Source of the DNA: Sorangium cellulosum
GTDB taxonomy: Bacteria > Myxococcota_A > Polyangia > Polyangiales > Polyangiaceae
DNA length: 64,000 bases
Direction of reading: 5' to 3'
NCBI RefSeq assembly: GCF_002950945.1
Contig: NZ_CP012673.1
Location: 14,437,501-14,501,500 of the forward strand
The position numbers and the translations under genes are program-made. Of the stretch, positions 26,635 through 35,743 are shown in pieces. The stretch's first letter is position 1; each line of letters starts with the position of its first letter. The notes under the pieces are model-generated. The model did no database searches, was not told the DNA's origin, and worked only from the letters and a program-made list of their open reading frames with translations.

Positions 26635-28122
26635 TCAGCCCTCGGTGATGCTCAGCGTGAAGGCCCCCGCGGAATCGCCGCTGTAGCTGTCGACGAAGAT
26701 GTCGATCGGCTCTCCCGCGGCGCCATCCACCGTGATCGACTCGGCGGCTGCGGGATCGGGCTCGTCCACACAGTCGAGCTCGCTCTCCGCGTCGGCGCAC
26801 TCGGCCCGCGCATAGAGGACGATATCGGTGCCGGTCGCCGGCGTCGCGGTGATCGTCACAGGGCCGTCCGCCGCCGGCGTGTACCGGTAGACGAGCTCCG
26901 CGCCGTCGCCCGCGCACGATCCCGTGAAGCTCTCGGTGCCCTCGGACGTGTCTCCCGTCACCTCGGGCTCCTCCACCGGGAGGATCACCTCGGTGCAGAG
27001 GACCTCCGCGTTGACCGTACACGTGTTCGTGCACGCGTCGTTGTCCACGTCGTTGCCGTCGTCACATTCCTCCGAGCCCGTGGGCTCGCCGTCGCCGCAG
27101 ACCTCCGGCACGAACCCGATCTCGAGCGTGTAGTCCGCGCCTTCGCCGGTCTTGTCGTCGATGAAGATGAAGAAGGTGTCGCCGGCCTCGACGGGGAGCT
27201 CCACGGGCGCCTCGCCCGCGGCGAAGACGGGCAGGCACCCCATCAGCGTCGACGCGTCGTCGCAGCCGCTCCGGAAGTACCAGTCGAAGTCGCCCGCCGT
27301 GGCGGTCGCGAAGGCGGAGAAATTGCCCTTCGACGGCGCGACGAACTGGAAGACCTTCTCGTTCGCGCCCACGCCGGCGGGGAAGGTGCTGAGCCCGAAG
27401 GCGTCGGAGCAGAGCGCCGCGAACAGGTTGGTGCCGTCCTCCGTGGAGCCGGAGAACGTCCCTCCCGCCGACACGTCGGTCGCGTCCGCGCAGGCCGCGG
27501 CGATGCCCTCCGCGCAGGCCCCCTGCGGCGAGCAGTCGAGCTCCTCGCAGTCCTGCAGCCCGTCCTCGTCGTCGTCGACCGCGTTGTTGCACACCTCGCC
27601 GATGGCGGTGCAGCGCCCCGCGTCGTCGTCGCAGGCCGTCTCGCACTGCTCGTCCGCGCTACAGCCGCCGAAGCACGCCGTCGCGCCGTCCTCGGAGACG
27701 ACCTCGCAGGTCCGCGCCGTCCCATCGCAGTCGGCGTCCTCGGCGCAGGACCGGATGCACAGCGAGAACTCGCCCGCGCTCAGGCAGATGGAGTCGTCCT
27801 CGCACGGCGCGAGATCCGCTGCGCAGAGCGCCGAGCAGTAGCCGCCCGCCCAGCCGAAGCCCTCCTCGGTCAGGCAGAGCCCGCCGCTGCACTCCTCGTC
27901 CTCCGTGCAGGGCACGCCGTCCGCCTTCCCGCCTCCCGGCGCGCCGCCTTGGCCGCCCTCGCCGCCGTCGCCGCCCTCGCCGGTCGGGCCGCCGATGCCG
28001 CCCTCGCCGCCGTCGCCGCCGGCGCCGGACGTCGCATCCTGCGGATCGTCGCCGTCGTCGCCGCACGCAGCGAGCGCCAGGCACATCGCTGTTACCGCTG
28101 ACAGGGATAGACCAAGTCGCAT
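26635..28122 (-). CDS. Cys-rich lipoprotein with Gly/Glu linker and DUF4215-type repeat
   Basis: 495 residues, with start ATG at 28122 behind AAGGAG. Signal peptide ending in lipobox LALAAC, then a low-complexity linker of GGDGGEGG-type repeats (~residues 25-70). A Cys-rich region (about 70-220) follows, with CTEDEECSGGLC and CEDDSICLSAGEFSLC motifs. Next is a beta-rich domain resembling PPC, one DUF4215-like motif (CGDGEPTGSEECDDGN) and a second PPC-like domain. The architecture parallels the lipoprotein at 19959, so both probably belong to one surface family. Confidence 0.9.
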   Translation of the reverse strand: MRLGLSLSAVTAMCLALAACGDDGDDPQDATSGAGGDGGEGGIGGPTGEGGDGGEGGQGGAPGGGKADGVPCTEDEECSGGLCLTEEGFGWAGGYCSALCAADLAPCEDDSICLSAGEFSLCIRSCAEDADCDGTARTCEVVSEDGATACFGGCSADEQCETACDDDAGRCTAIGEVCNNAVDDDEDGLQDCEELDCSPQGACAEGIAAACADATDVSAGGTFSGSTEDGTNLFAALCSDAFGLSTFPAGVGANEKVFQFVAPSKGNFSAFATATAGDFDWYFRSGCDDASTLMGCLPVFAAGEAPVELPVEAGDTFFIFIDDKTGEGADYTLEIGFVPEVCGDGEPTGSEECDDGNDVDNDACTNTCTVNAEVLCTEVILPVEEPEVTGDTSEGTESFTGSCAGDGAELVYRYTPAADGPVTITATPATGTDIVLYARAECADAESELDCVDEPDPAAAESITVDGAAGEPIDIFVDSYSGDSAGAFTLSITEG

Positions 28123-28278
28123 CTGTTTCTCCTTGGTGAAGAGCTCAGGCGCTCGTAGCACGGAACCTGTCCAGGCATGCCACGAGGTCAGAAAAATACG
28201 GCCAAAACTGTAACGATTGCGTCCAAGGCGAAATGCATTGGTAAACAAAGACTGCTGCCAATCTTCCACTCTTGCGAC

Positions 28279-28305
28279 CCTGTTGTTTCAGAATTGAAAC
28301 ACAGG
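28279..28305. promoter_or_regulatory. Extended dyad, candidate activator site
   Basis: The core GTTTCAGAATTGAAAC (28285-28300) is a perfect 6-bp inverted repeat around GAAT. Flanking CCTGT and ACAGG extend it imperfectly. It lies ~50-70 bp upstream of the sigma-54-like promoter at 28351, a position suited to an enhancer-binding protein. Confidence 0.5.
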
Positions 28306-28350
28306 GGCGGTGTTCACGACGTAGTGGCGTCGTTTTAGGGAAATGCCGGA

Positions 28351-28365
28351 TGGCACAGTAGGTGC
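28351..28365 (+). promoter_or_regulatory. Strong sigma-54 promoter candidate
   Basis: TGGCAC (28351-28356) and GTGCT (28361-28365) match the -24/-12 consensus TGGCAC-N5-TTGCW at all but one position, with exact GG-N10-GC spacing. The predicted start is near 28376. The region is less GC-rich than average, so a chance match is less likely. Confidence 0.6.
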
Positions 28366-28375
28366 TTCATAGGAC

Positions 28376-28432
28376 AGCAGCGCCGCCGGCGTGGCCTTCG
28401 CCCCCCTGAGGCCCCGGCGGCGCTCTCTTTTT
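28376..28432 (+). ncRNA. Candidate ~57-nt sigma-54-driven hairpin RNA (or lysC leader attenuator)
   Basis: A perfect 11-bp stem (AGCGCCGCCGG at 28379-28389 with its complement at 28414-28424) encloses an inner GGCCT/AGGCC stem. It is followed by CTCTTTTTG, a standard intrinsic terminator. It begins at the predicted sigma-54 start, so the transcript would be almost only this hairpin. No gene on this strand precedes it. Read-through would give a ~290-nt leader for lysC. Confidence 0.45.
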
Positions 28433-28669
28433 GTCCTCCGTCATCGGCCGCGCCGGTGCCGGTGGTCTGTCTCCCTGGCCGGTGCTGCGGCGCCGGGCGG
28501 GGATCGCGGGTCTCCCGAGGGGGCCGTCGCGGGCGTCGGCGCACGGCGGGCGGACGCTGCCGGGACCCTGCTGCCGGGGGCTGCGGCGTGCCTGCTTCCT
28601 CTCGCCTGCCGGCCGGCGGCGACTATCTTTCCGCGCCCACCGGGCCGGCAGGTCCATGGAGGCACGTGC

Positions 28670-30001
28670 ATGATCGTCATGAAGTTCGGCGGCAGCTCGG
28701 TCGAGAGCCGCGATCAGATCGAGAAGGTTCTCCAGATCGTCAGGGCCCGCCTGGCTCGCCGCCCCCTCGTGGTGAGCTCCGCGCACAAGGGCATGACGGA
28801 CGCGCTGATCAACGCTGCCAGGGTCGCCGCCACCGGGCGGCTCGACCCTTCCCCCGCCGTGAGCAAGCAGCGCGCGGTCGCCGCGTCACTCGGCTGCGCG
28901 CCCGACCTCCTCGCGCCGTTCTTCCAGGAGGTCGAGGACCTCCTCCGCGGCATCAGCCTCGTCAAGGAGCTCAGCGCGCGCAGCCTCGACTACATCGCGA
29001 GCTTCGGCGAGCGCATGGCCGTCCGCTGCATCGCCGACTTCTTCGCCCGGAGCGGCGTGCCGGCCCGCGCCTACGACGTCTGGGATCTCGGCTTCATCAC
29101 CGACGCCAATTTCGGCCGCGCGCGCCCGCTGCCCGGCTTCGAGGCCCGGGTGAAGGCCATGGTCGCCGAGCGCGTCCCCGCCGGCGTCGTCCCGATCGTC
29201 ACCGGCTTCGTCGGCCGCAACGAGGCCGGCGAGATCACGACCGTCGGCCGCAACGGCAGCGACCTCACCGCCACGCTGCTCGCGGCCGCGCTCGGCGCCG
29301 AGGAGGCCCAGATCTGGAGCGACACCGACGGCGTGATGACCGCCGACCCGAGCGTCGTGAAGACCGCCCGGAACATCCCCACGATGCGCTTCGACGAGGC
29401 CGCGGAGCTCGCGTTCTTCGGCTCCCGCGTCCTGCACCCCTCCACCCTGCTGCCCGCCATGGAGAAGGGCATCCCGGTGCGGGTGCTCAACACGAACCGC
29501 CCGGACCACCCCGGCACCGTCATCGGCTTCAGCACCGACGCCGCGTCCCCGCCCGTGACCAGCATCGCCTACCGCGAGCGGCAGGTCGTGCTCAAGATCA
29601 ACTCGACCCGGATGTTCGGCGAGGTCGGCTTCCTCGCGCAGGTCCTCGCGGTGCTGGCCCGGCACGAGGTCGTCATCGACGTGATCACCACGTCCGAGGT
29701 CTCGGTCTCGATGACCACCGACGACCTCGGGAAGCTCAGCCGCGCGCTGCCCGAGCTCGAGCGCTTCGGCGCCTGCGAGGTCCTGCCCAACCGGACGACG
29801 CTCGTCGTCGTCGGCCAGGGCCTGCCGAAGCAGAAGGGCGTCGCCGCGCAGGTGCTCGGGGCGATGGCCCAGGCCGGCGTCAACGTCGAGATGCTGAGCT
29901 ACGCCACGGGCAGCATCAACCTGTCGATGGTGATCGACGACGCGCTCGTCGCCCCCGCGGTCGAGGTGCTGCACCGCTCGCTCTTCGAGACGGCGCGGTG
30001 A
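28670..30001 (+). CDS. lysC: Aspartate kinase
   Basis: 443 residues. It catalyses ATP-dependent phosphorylation of aspartate, the first step to lysine, threonine and methionine. The N-terminal kinase domain has VMKFGGSSV (residues 3-11), SFGERMA, GFVGRNEAGEITTVGRNGSDLTA and WSDTDGVMTADP. Two C-terminal ACT domains (about residues 295-443) contain VLKINSTRMFGEVGFLA, VISTSEVSVSM-like VITTSEVSVSM and VNVEMLSYATGSINLSMVI, pointing to allosteric control by an end product. The GGAGG at 28658 supports the ATG at 28670. The hairpin RNA 240 bp upstream may regulate it. Confidence 0.95.
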   Translation: MIVMKFGGSSVESRDQIEKVLQIVRARLARRPLVVSSAHKGMTDALINAARVAATGRLDPSPAVSKQRAVAASLGCAPDLLAPFFQEVEDLLRGISLVKELSARSLDYIASFGERMAVRCIADFFARSGVPARAYDVWDLGFITDANFGRARPLPGFEARVKAMVAERVPAGVVPIVTGFVGRNEAGEITTVGRNGSDLTATLLAAALGAEEAQIWSDTDGVMTADPSVVKTARNIPTMRFDEAAELAFFGSRVLHPSTLLPAMEKGIPVRVLNTNRPDHPGTVIGFSTDAASPPVTSIAYRERQVVLKINSTRMFGEVGFLAQVLAVLARHEVVIDVITTSEVSVSMTTDDLGKLSRALPELERFGACEVLPNRTTLVVVGQGLPKQKGVAAQVLGAMAQAGVNVEMLSYATGSINLSMVIDDALVAPAVEVLHRSLFETAR

Positions 30002-30151
30002 CGCCGCCGGGGGCCCGCGCCGGCGCGGCCGCCGCGGCTCACAACGCCCGCCCGCCGCCCGGGTGACGGGACGTTGACAGGCGTGACGCGACGCGAGGAC
30101 CCGAGTAGGCGTTGTCCCCGGCCGGACCCGGCGTCCGGCCCCGGGAGACCC

Positions 30152-30961
30152 ATGACAGCGGCAAAGCTCGACGGCGGCGCGCCGATCCCTCGCGAGAGCA
30201 CGGGCGACATCCTGCGGCGGATCGAGGCCGCGCACGGCGTGCTGGGCGCGGGCGCCGCGCTCGCCTTCGACGCGGACGGCACCCTCTGGGACGGCGACGT
30301 CGGCTTCGACCTCTTCGACGCGCTCCTGGCCGCGCGCGCGGCGCGGCCAGAGGCCGAGGCGGCGCTGCGCCGCGAGGCCGAGGCGTTCGGCGTCGCGTTC
30401 GACGGCGGCGGCGGCGCGCACGAGCTCGCGAGCGCGCTCCACGCGGCGTTCCTCGCCGAGCGGTACCCGGAGGACCGCGCCTTCGCGATGATGGCCTGGG
30501 TCTTCGCCGGGTGGCGCGAGGACGAGCTCGCCGCCTTCGTCGACCGCGTGCTCGAGGAGAAGAACCACGCGGGGCGGATCCGGCCGGCGCTCCTGCCGAT
30601 CCTCGACTGGGCGCGCTCGCGCGGCGTGCCGGTGTACGTCGTCTCCGCCTCGCCCCGCGCCGTGGTCGAGCGCGGCGTCGCGCGCCTCGGCATCGCGCCC
30701 GAGCGGGTCGCCGCCATGACCCCGGCGGTCCGCGGCGGCCGCCTCGCCGCCGAGCTCGGCGCGCCCGCCACGTACGGCGAGGGGAAGATCCGGGCCCTCG
30801 AGCGCATCTTCCCCGAGCTCGCCGTGCTTGCGGCGTTCGGCGACAGCGCGTACGACGCCGCCCTGCTGCGGACGGCCCGGGTGCCGGTCGCGGTCGCCCC
30901 GAGCCCGAAGCTGCTCGCGCTCGCGGGCTCGATCCCGGGGCTCGTCCTGCTCGCCACCTGA
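30152..30961 (+). CDS. HAD-superfamily phosphatase (SerB-like)
   Basis: 269 residues. The HAD motifs are complete: I, LAFDADGTLWDGD (nucleophile Asp and acid/base Asp); II, VVSAS; III, the Lys in YGEGKIRAL; IV, FGDSAYDAALL. A helical cap lies between motifs I and II. This arrangement matches phosphoserine-phosphatase-like and related small-molecule phosphatases. It is the first gene of an operon with an ABC importer that starts 10 bp later, so it may dephosphorylate an imported phosphorylated compound. The DADGT form is a slight variant of DxDGT. Confidence 0.88.
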   Translation: MTAAKLDGGAPIPRESTGDILRRIEAAHGVLGAGAALAFDADGTLWDGDVGFDLFDALLAARAARPEAEAALRREAEAFGVAFDGGGGAHELASALHAAFLAERYPEDRAFAMMAWVFAGWREDELAAFVDRVLEEKNHAGRIRPALLPILDWARSRGVPVYVVSASPRAVVERGVARLGIAPERVAAMTPAVRGGRLAAELGAPATYGEGKIRALERIFPELAVLAAFGDSAYDAALLRTARVPVAVAPSPKLLALAGSIPGLVLLAT

Positions 30962-30971
30962 GCTCGCCGCC

Positions 30972-32111
30972 ATGGCCACCCTCTCGCTCCGCGGCTTGAC
31001 CCGCCGCTTCCCGAACGCCGAGCGCCCCGCCCTCGCGGGCCTCACCCTCGAGGTCGAGGACGGCGAGCTGCTCGTGCTCGTCGGCCCCTCGGGCTGCGGC
31101 AAGTCGACGGCGCTCCGGCTCATCGCCGGCCTGGACACCCCCGACGGCGGCGCCGTCGCGATCGGCGGGCGCGACGTCGGCCGGGTCGCGCCGGAGGACC
31201 GCGACGTGGCCATGGTCTTCCAGGGGTACGCCCTCTACCCGCACATGACCGCGCGCGACATCATGGGCTTCCCGCTCCGGATGCGCGAGGTCCCGAAGGC
31301 GGAGCGCGCGCGCCGCGTCGAGGAGGCGGCGGCGCTGCTCGGCATCGGCCACCTGCTCGACCGGCGCCCCGGCGAGCTCTCGGGCGGCGAGCGCCAGCGC
31401 GTCGCCATGGGCCGCGCGATCGTGCGCGCCCCGGCCGCGTTCCTCTTCGACGAGCCGCTCTCGAACCTCGACGCCGCGCTGCGGGCCGAGCTCCGGGTCG
31501 AGCTCGCGGCGCTCGTGCGCCGCCTCGGCACGACGAGCGTCTACGTGACCCACGACCAGGTCGAGGCGATGACCATGGGCGATCGCATCGCCGTGCTCCG
31601 CGCCGGCGAGCTCCAGCAGGTCGGCCCGCCGCGCGCGATCTACGAGGCGCCGGCGAACACGTTCGTCGCCGGCTTCCTGGGCACCCCGGCGATCAACCTG
31701 ATCCCGCTCGAGCGCGCCGGCGAGCGGTACGAGGGCGCGGGGCTCTCGCTGCCCGCCCCGCGGGGCGTGGCGCTGCCCGATCGGGCGATCGCGGGCGTGC
31801 GGCCGGAGCACCTGCTCGTCGCGCTGGGGCCCGGGGCGCAGGGCGGGGCGGCCGGGGCGGCCGGGGCGCTCGATGCGGCGGCCGGCGCGCAGGGCGCCGC
31901 GGAGATCGAGGCGCGCGTCGTGATCGCCGAGCCGCTCGGCGCCGAGACGTTCCTGTACCTCGACGCCGCCGGGACGCGGCTGCGCGCGCGGGCGCACGGC
32001 TTCGCGACGCCCGCGCCGGGCGAGGCGGTGCGCGCGCGCCTCGACCCGCGCGTGGTGCTCTGGTTCGACGCGGGCTCCGGCGCGCGGATCGCCCCCGGGG
32101 CCGCGCCGTGA
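30972..32111 (+). CDS. ABC importer ATP-binding protein (MalK/UgpC family)
   Basis: 379 residues. Walker A GPSGCGKST, Q-loop MVFQGYALYPHM, signature LSGGERQRVAMGRA, Walker B FLFDEPLSNLD, and the switch His in VYVTHDQVEAM. The C-terminal ~130 residues form the TOBE/OB regulatory domain typical of MalK/UgpC (FLGTPAINLI, GVRPEHL), here with an Ala/Gly-rich insertion. It energises the permeases encoded downstream. Its stop overlaps the start of the solute-binding gene (GTGA), so translation is coupled. Confidence 0.95.
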   Translation: MATLSLRGLTRRFPNAERPALAGLTLEVEDGELLVLVGPSGCGKSTALRLIAGLDTPDGGAVAIGGRDVGRVAPEDRDVAMVFQGYALYPHMTARDIMGFPLRMREVPKAERARRVEEAAALLGIGHLLDRRPGELSGGERQRVAMGRAIVRAPAAFLFDEPLSNLDAALRAELRVELAALVRRLGTTSVYVTHDQVEAMTMGDRIAVLRAGELQQVGPPRAIYEAPANTFVAGFLGTPAINLIPLERAGERYEGAGLSLPAPRGVALPDRAIAGVRPEHLLVALGPGAQGGAAGAAGALDAAAGAQGAAEIEARVVIAEPLGAETFLYLDAAGTRLRARAHGFATPAPGEAVRARLDPRVVLWFDAGSGARIAPGAAP

Positions 32112-33439
32112 GCGGCGGGGCGCGCGGCGCGGCGCGGCGCGGGGCGGGCGCGGTCTCGCGGCGCGACGCGCTCCGGGCGCTCGCGGCCTCGATCGCCGCC
32201 GCCGCCGGCTCGCCCGGGTGCGCGCGGCGGGCGCCGGACGGCCGCGTCCACGCCTCGTTGTGGTTCGCCTACGGCGGCAAGAACCGCGAGGTGCTCCTGT
32301 CGCTCGTCGACCAGTTCCACCGCGAGCAGGGCCGCTACCACATCGACGCCGTGTACCAGGGCGACTACTTCGAGGCGCTCGCCAAGCTGCGGACCGCGCT
32401 CGCGGCGCGCGCGGCCCCCGCGCTGACGCACGTCGTCGGCGAGGTGGTGCCCTACCTCGCCGAGGCGGGCGTGCTCGAGCCGCTCGATCAGCGCTTCGCC
32501 GCGGGCGACCTCGACGTCGTCGAGGCGCTCGGGCAGGCGGGCACGTTCGTGGGGGGCGGCGATCGCCCGCTCGTGTGCCTGCCGTTCAACCGATCGACGC
32601 CGATCGCCTACTACAACCGCGACGTGTTCCGGGAGCTCGGGCTGTCGCCGCCGTCGACCTGGGATGAGCTCCGCAGGGCGGCGCAGCGGCTCGTCGTGCG
32701 CGACGGAGGCGGCACGCGGCGGTGGGGGTTCGAGTGCCCGATCGACTGGTGGTTCTGGGCGGCGCTCGTCGGCCAGGCGGGCGGCGAGCTCTTCGGACCG
32801 GACGGCGCGCCGGCGTTCGGCGGCGAGGCGGGCGTGCGCGCGCTCCGGTTCTGGCAGACCCTCGTGCACGAGGACCGCACGATGAAGCCGCCGCCGGGGC
32901 GCGACTACAACGCGTGGCAGGTGACGAACACCGACTTCCTGGCGGGCCGGGTGGCGATGATCTGGACCTCGACCGCGTTCCTCCGGTACCTGGAGGAGAA
33001 CGCGGGCCAGGCGGGCGCGGGCCGGTTCGAGGTCGGCGCGGCCCCGCTGCCGCGCGACGTGCGCGCCTCGGTGCCCACCGGCGGGACGATGTTCGTGATG
33101 CCGCGGGGCGCCGCGCCGGAGGCGCAGGAGGCGGCGAGCGTGTTCCTGCGCTGGATGATGCAGCCGGCGCAGGCGAACGCCTGGGCGACGCGGACGGGCT
33201 ACATGCCGGTCTCGCGCCGCGGGCTCGAGGCGCTCGCGCAGGGCGGCTACTACGCCGCGCACCCGAACGATCGCGTCGCCGTGGACCAGCTCGCGCACGC
33301 CGCGCCCTGGCCCTGGTCCCCGGAGCTGTTCCGCGTCCAGCGCGAGGCGGTGCAGCCCCGGCTCGAAGAGGCGGTGCTCGCCCAGCGCGACGCCGCCGAG
33401 ACCCTCTCCGAGGCCGTCCGCGCGGCGCGCGAGCGATGA
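32108..33439 (+). CDS. Extracellular solute-binding protein (family 1, sugar/glycerol-phosphate type)
   Basis: 443 residues, starting at a GTG that overlaps the preceding stop. The N-terminus has a twin-arginine-like motif (SRRDALRALAAS) and a Cys (GSPGC) that could be lipidated. The mature part is a family 1 binding protein: FAYGGKNREVLLSLVDQFH, PFNRSTPIAYYNRDVFRELGL, PPSTWDEL, GRVAMIWTSTAFL, TGGTMFVM, and FLRWMM. The closest recognisable group is UgpB-like (glycerol-3-phosphate/glycerophosphodiester) and related sugar binders. Together with the HAD phosphatase this suggests a phosphorylated substrate, which is an inference. Confidence 0.92.
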   Translation: MSGGARGAARRGAGAVSRRDALRALAASIAAAAGSPGCARRAPDGRVHASLWFAYGGKNREVLLSLVDQFHREQGRYHIDAVYQGDYFEALAKLRTALAARAAPALTHVVGEVVPYLAEAGVLEPLDQRFAAGDLDVVEALGQAGTFVGGGDRPLVCLPFNRSTPIAYYNRDVFRELGLSPPSTWDELRRAAQRLVVRDGGGTRRWGFECPIDWWFWAALVGQAGGELFGPDGAPAFGGEAGVRALRFWQTLVHEDRTMKPPPGRDYNAWQVTNTDFLAGRVAMIWTSTAFLRYLEENAGQAGAGRFEVGAAPLPRDVRASVPTGGTMFVMPRGAAPEAQEAASVFLRWMMQPAQANAWATRTGYMPVSRRGLEALAQGGYYAAHPNDRVAVDQLAHAAPWPWSPELFRVQREAVQPRLEEAVLAQRDAAETLSEAVRAARER

Positions 33440-34317
33440 AGCCCAGGCACCCCCTCTCGCCGTACCTGCTCCTCCTGCCGACCGCGGCCTTCCTGGCCGT
33501 GTTCTTCCTGGTCCCGCTCCTGCTCGCGGTGAAGAACAGCTTCTACGCGTGGGACATGCTCACGCCGCCGCGTTACGTCGGGCTGCGGAACTACGAGGTG
33601 CTCGCGGCGAGCGGCGAGCTCGCCGGCACGCTGCTCCGCACGCTCGGCTACAGCGCCGTCGTGGTGACGTTCTCCAGCGCGCTCGGGCTCGCGCTGGCGG
33701 TGGCGCTCGACCGGCCCGGGCCCGTCTACGCGTTCGTGCGGGGCGCGGTGTTCAGCGCCTACGTCGTCTCGTGGGTCGCGGTGGCGCTGCTCTGGATGTG
33801 GATCCTCGACGCCGAGGGCATCCTGTCGGCGGCGCTCCGCGGCCTCGGCCTGCCGTCGACGAGCTGGCTCGGCGACCCCCGGTCGGCGCTGCTCGCGCTG
33901 GCCGCGGTGAGCGTCTGGAAGATCACCGGCTATGCCATGGTCATCTTCCTGGCGGGCCTCCAGGACATCCCCCGCGCGTTGCACGAGGCGGCGGCGCTCG
34001 ACGGCGCCGGCCCGTGGCGCCGGTTCCGCCACGTGACCTGGCCGCTCTTGCGCCCGAGCGCCGCCTTCGTGGCGACGACGAGCCTCATCCTCTCATTCCA
34101 GGCGTTCGACGTGGTCCGCGTGATGACGCAGGGCGGGCCCGTGAAGGCGACGACCCTCTTCGTCTATGCGATCTACGAGCACGTCTTCGTGAACCTGCGC
34201 GTCGGCCGGGCGAGCGCCATGATCGTGATCTTCTTCGGGTTGTTGCTCCTGCTCACGGTCCTCCAGCTCCGGGCGCTGCGCGCCGGGGCGCCGCGCGAGG
34301 GGAGGCGGCCGTCGTGA
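33436..34317 (+). CDS. ABC importer permease (UgpA/MalF-like)
   Basis: 293 residues, with the start overlapping the previous stop (ATGA). Six hydrophobic segments are visible. They start with YLLLLPTAAFLAVFFLVPLL and the YVGLRNYEVL periplasmic segment that is typical of UgpA/LacF. The cytoplasmic coupling loop reads ALHEAAALDGAGPWRRFRHVTWPLLRP, a clear EAA motif with Gly at the usual place. It pairs with the permease that follows. Confidence 0.94.
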   Translation: MKPRHPLSPYLLLLPTAAFLAVFFLVPLLLAVKNSFYAWDMLTPPRYVGLRNYEVLAASGELAGTLLRTLGYSAVVVTFSSALGLALAVALDRPGPVYAFVRGAVFSAYVVSWVAVALLWMWILDAEGILSAALRGLGLPSTSWLGDPRSALLALAAVSVWKITGYAMVIFLAGLQDIPRALHEAAALDGAGPWRRFRHVTWPLLRPSAAFVATTSLILSFQAFDVVRVMTQGGPVKATTLFVYAIYEHVFVNLRVGRASAMIVIFFGLLLLLTVLQLRALRAGAPREGRRPS

Positions 34318-35168
34318 CGGCGGCCCGTCGCGAGCGCCCGCCGCGCGGCGCGGGGTTCTTCGCCTCGAGCGGCGTGGCCTCGAAGGTCGTGCTCGTCGTG
34401 GTGGCCGCGGTGTGGCTCGGGCCGTACGTGTGGATGACGGTCACCTCGCTGAAGACGTTGCCCGAGATCACCCGCGCTCCGGCCTACCCGCTCCCGCAGG
34501 CGATCCAGCTCGGCGCGTACCGCGAGGTGCTCCAGGCGGTCCCGGTGATGCGGTATTTCGCCAACACGTTGTTCATGGCGACGGCCATCGCGCTCCTCCA
34601 GATCGCCCTGGCGCTCCCGGCGGGTTATGCCCTCGCGAAGCTCAGGTTTGCCGGGCGGAGCGCCGCGTTCGTCCTGGTGCTCGCGTGCCTGCTCATCCCG
34701 GCGCAGGTGACGTTCGTCCCGGTGTTCACGATGCTCGGCGCGGTGGGCCTCGTGAACACGTTCGCGGCGCTGATCCTGCCGTTCGGGGTGAGCGCGCTCG
34801 GGACGTTCCTCGTGCGGCAGGCGCTGCTCTCGGTGCCGGACGAGATCATCGAGGCGGCGAGGATGGATGGCGCGGGCGAGCTCAGGATCATCTATGGAAT
34901 CCTCGGCCCGATGCTGCGGCCGACGCTCTCGGCGCTGTTCCTGTTCAGCTTCGTCTTCCATTACAACGATTACTTCTGGCCGCTCGTCATGACGACCGAC
35001 GACGAGGTGCGCACGTTGCCGCTCGCGATCGCCCTCCTGCGCGAGCAGGGGACGGGCGTCCGCTGGCACCTGGTGATGGCCGGCAACGTGATCCTGAGCC
35101 TGCCGGTGCTGCTCGTGTTCGCGGCGGCGCAGCGGCACCTCTTGCGCGCGGTGACGGCGCGGATCTGA
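34314..35168 (+). CDS. ABC importer permease (UgpE/MalG-like)
   Basis: 284 residues from a GTG that overlaps the previous stop. It has the N-terminal membrane segment with GPYVWMTVTSLKT, the P-Y-LP periplasmic stretch, four further membrane spans and the EAA loop IIEAARMDGAGELRIIYGILGPMLRP. It ends VTARI. Together with the preceding permease, ATPase and binding protein it completes a carbohydrate-type (CUT1) importer in one five-gene operon (30152-35168). Confidence 0.94.
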   Translation: MTAARRERPPRGAGFFASSGVASKVVLVVVAAVWLGPYVWMTVTSLKTLPEITRAPAYPLPQAIQLGAYREVLQAVPVMRYFANTLFMATAIALLQIALALPAGYALAKLRFAGRSAAFVLVLACLLIPAQVTFVPVFTMLGAVGLVNTFAALILPFGVSALGTFLVRQALLSVPDEIIEAARMDGAGELRIIYGILGPMLRPTLSALFLFSFVFHYNDYFWPLVMTTDDEVRTLPLAIALLREQGTGVRWHLVMAGNVILSLPVLLVFAAAQRHLLRAVTARI

Positions 35169-35365
35169 GCGGGGCGAGGGGTCGAGTCCGGTCAGGCGCG
35201 CCCCGCGGGGCGCCGGGGCGAGGCGCGCCGCCGGGCCGGCGCGGCCGCGCGGGGCCGCTGTGCGGTTTGTTCCCGTCCGGACGCCGTCGTTTCTGGCCCG
35301 GTCGTCGCACCCGCTCGCGGCGGCAAGCGCAGCGCCGATCCGGCGCCTCGGAAGGAGATCCGACG

Positions 35366-35632
35366 ATGACAACGACCGAACCGATGATGCAGAAGGAAGA
35401 GGGCAAGGTCACGACGAAGATCGAGGAGAGCACCGCCAGGGTTCCGTCCGGCGCCTATCTCGGGCTGGCGATCGGATCCATGGTGCTCTCGGCCAGCTTC
35501 ATGGTGGCTGGCAAGAAGCAGATTGCGAACTTCATCGGCCAGTGGGTGCCGTCTCTCCTCGTGATCGGCCTCTACAACAAGCTGGTCAAGATCGAGCACG
35601 AGCTCCTCGGATACCGCTCCTCCTACCGCTGA
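35366..35632 (+). CDS. Small two-span membrane protein
   Basis: 88 residues; the ATG follows GAAGGAG. The first ~28 residues are hydrophilic. Two hydrophobic segments follow: AYLGLAIGSMVLSASFMVAG and FIGQWVPSLLVIGLYNKLV. It ends EHELLGYRSSYR. I recognise no named family. It lies ~200 bp after the ABC operon. A sequence with sigma-54-like spacing (TGGCCC-N5-TCGCA at 35294) precedes it but could be chance. Confidence 0.8.
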   Translation: MTTTEPMMQKEEGKVTTKIEESTARVPSGAYLGLAIGSMVLSASFMVAGKKQIANFIGQWVPSLLVIGLYNKLVKIEHELLGYRSSYR

Positions 35633-35743
35633 GGAGCCGCTCGAAGGGGACGACGCGCCGGCCTGATGAGCGGGCCCCGCGCGGAGCCGCCTCGGCGGCG
35701 TGCGCGCGGGGATGGCGGGGGGATCAAGCTGCCTGGCGCGCGC

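Noticed and set aside
35294..35309. Sigma-54-like TGGCCC-N5-TCGCA before the small membrane protein
   Set aside because: Only two mismatches, but in such GC-rich DNA the spacing occurs often; no supporting dyad or AT-rich context.
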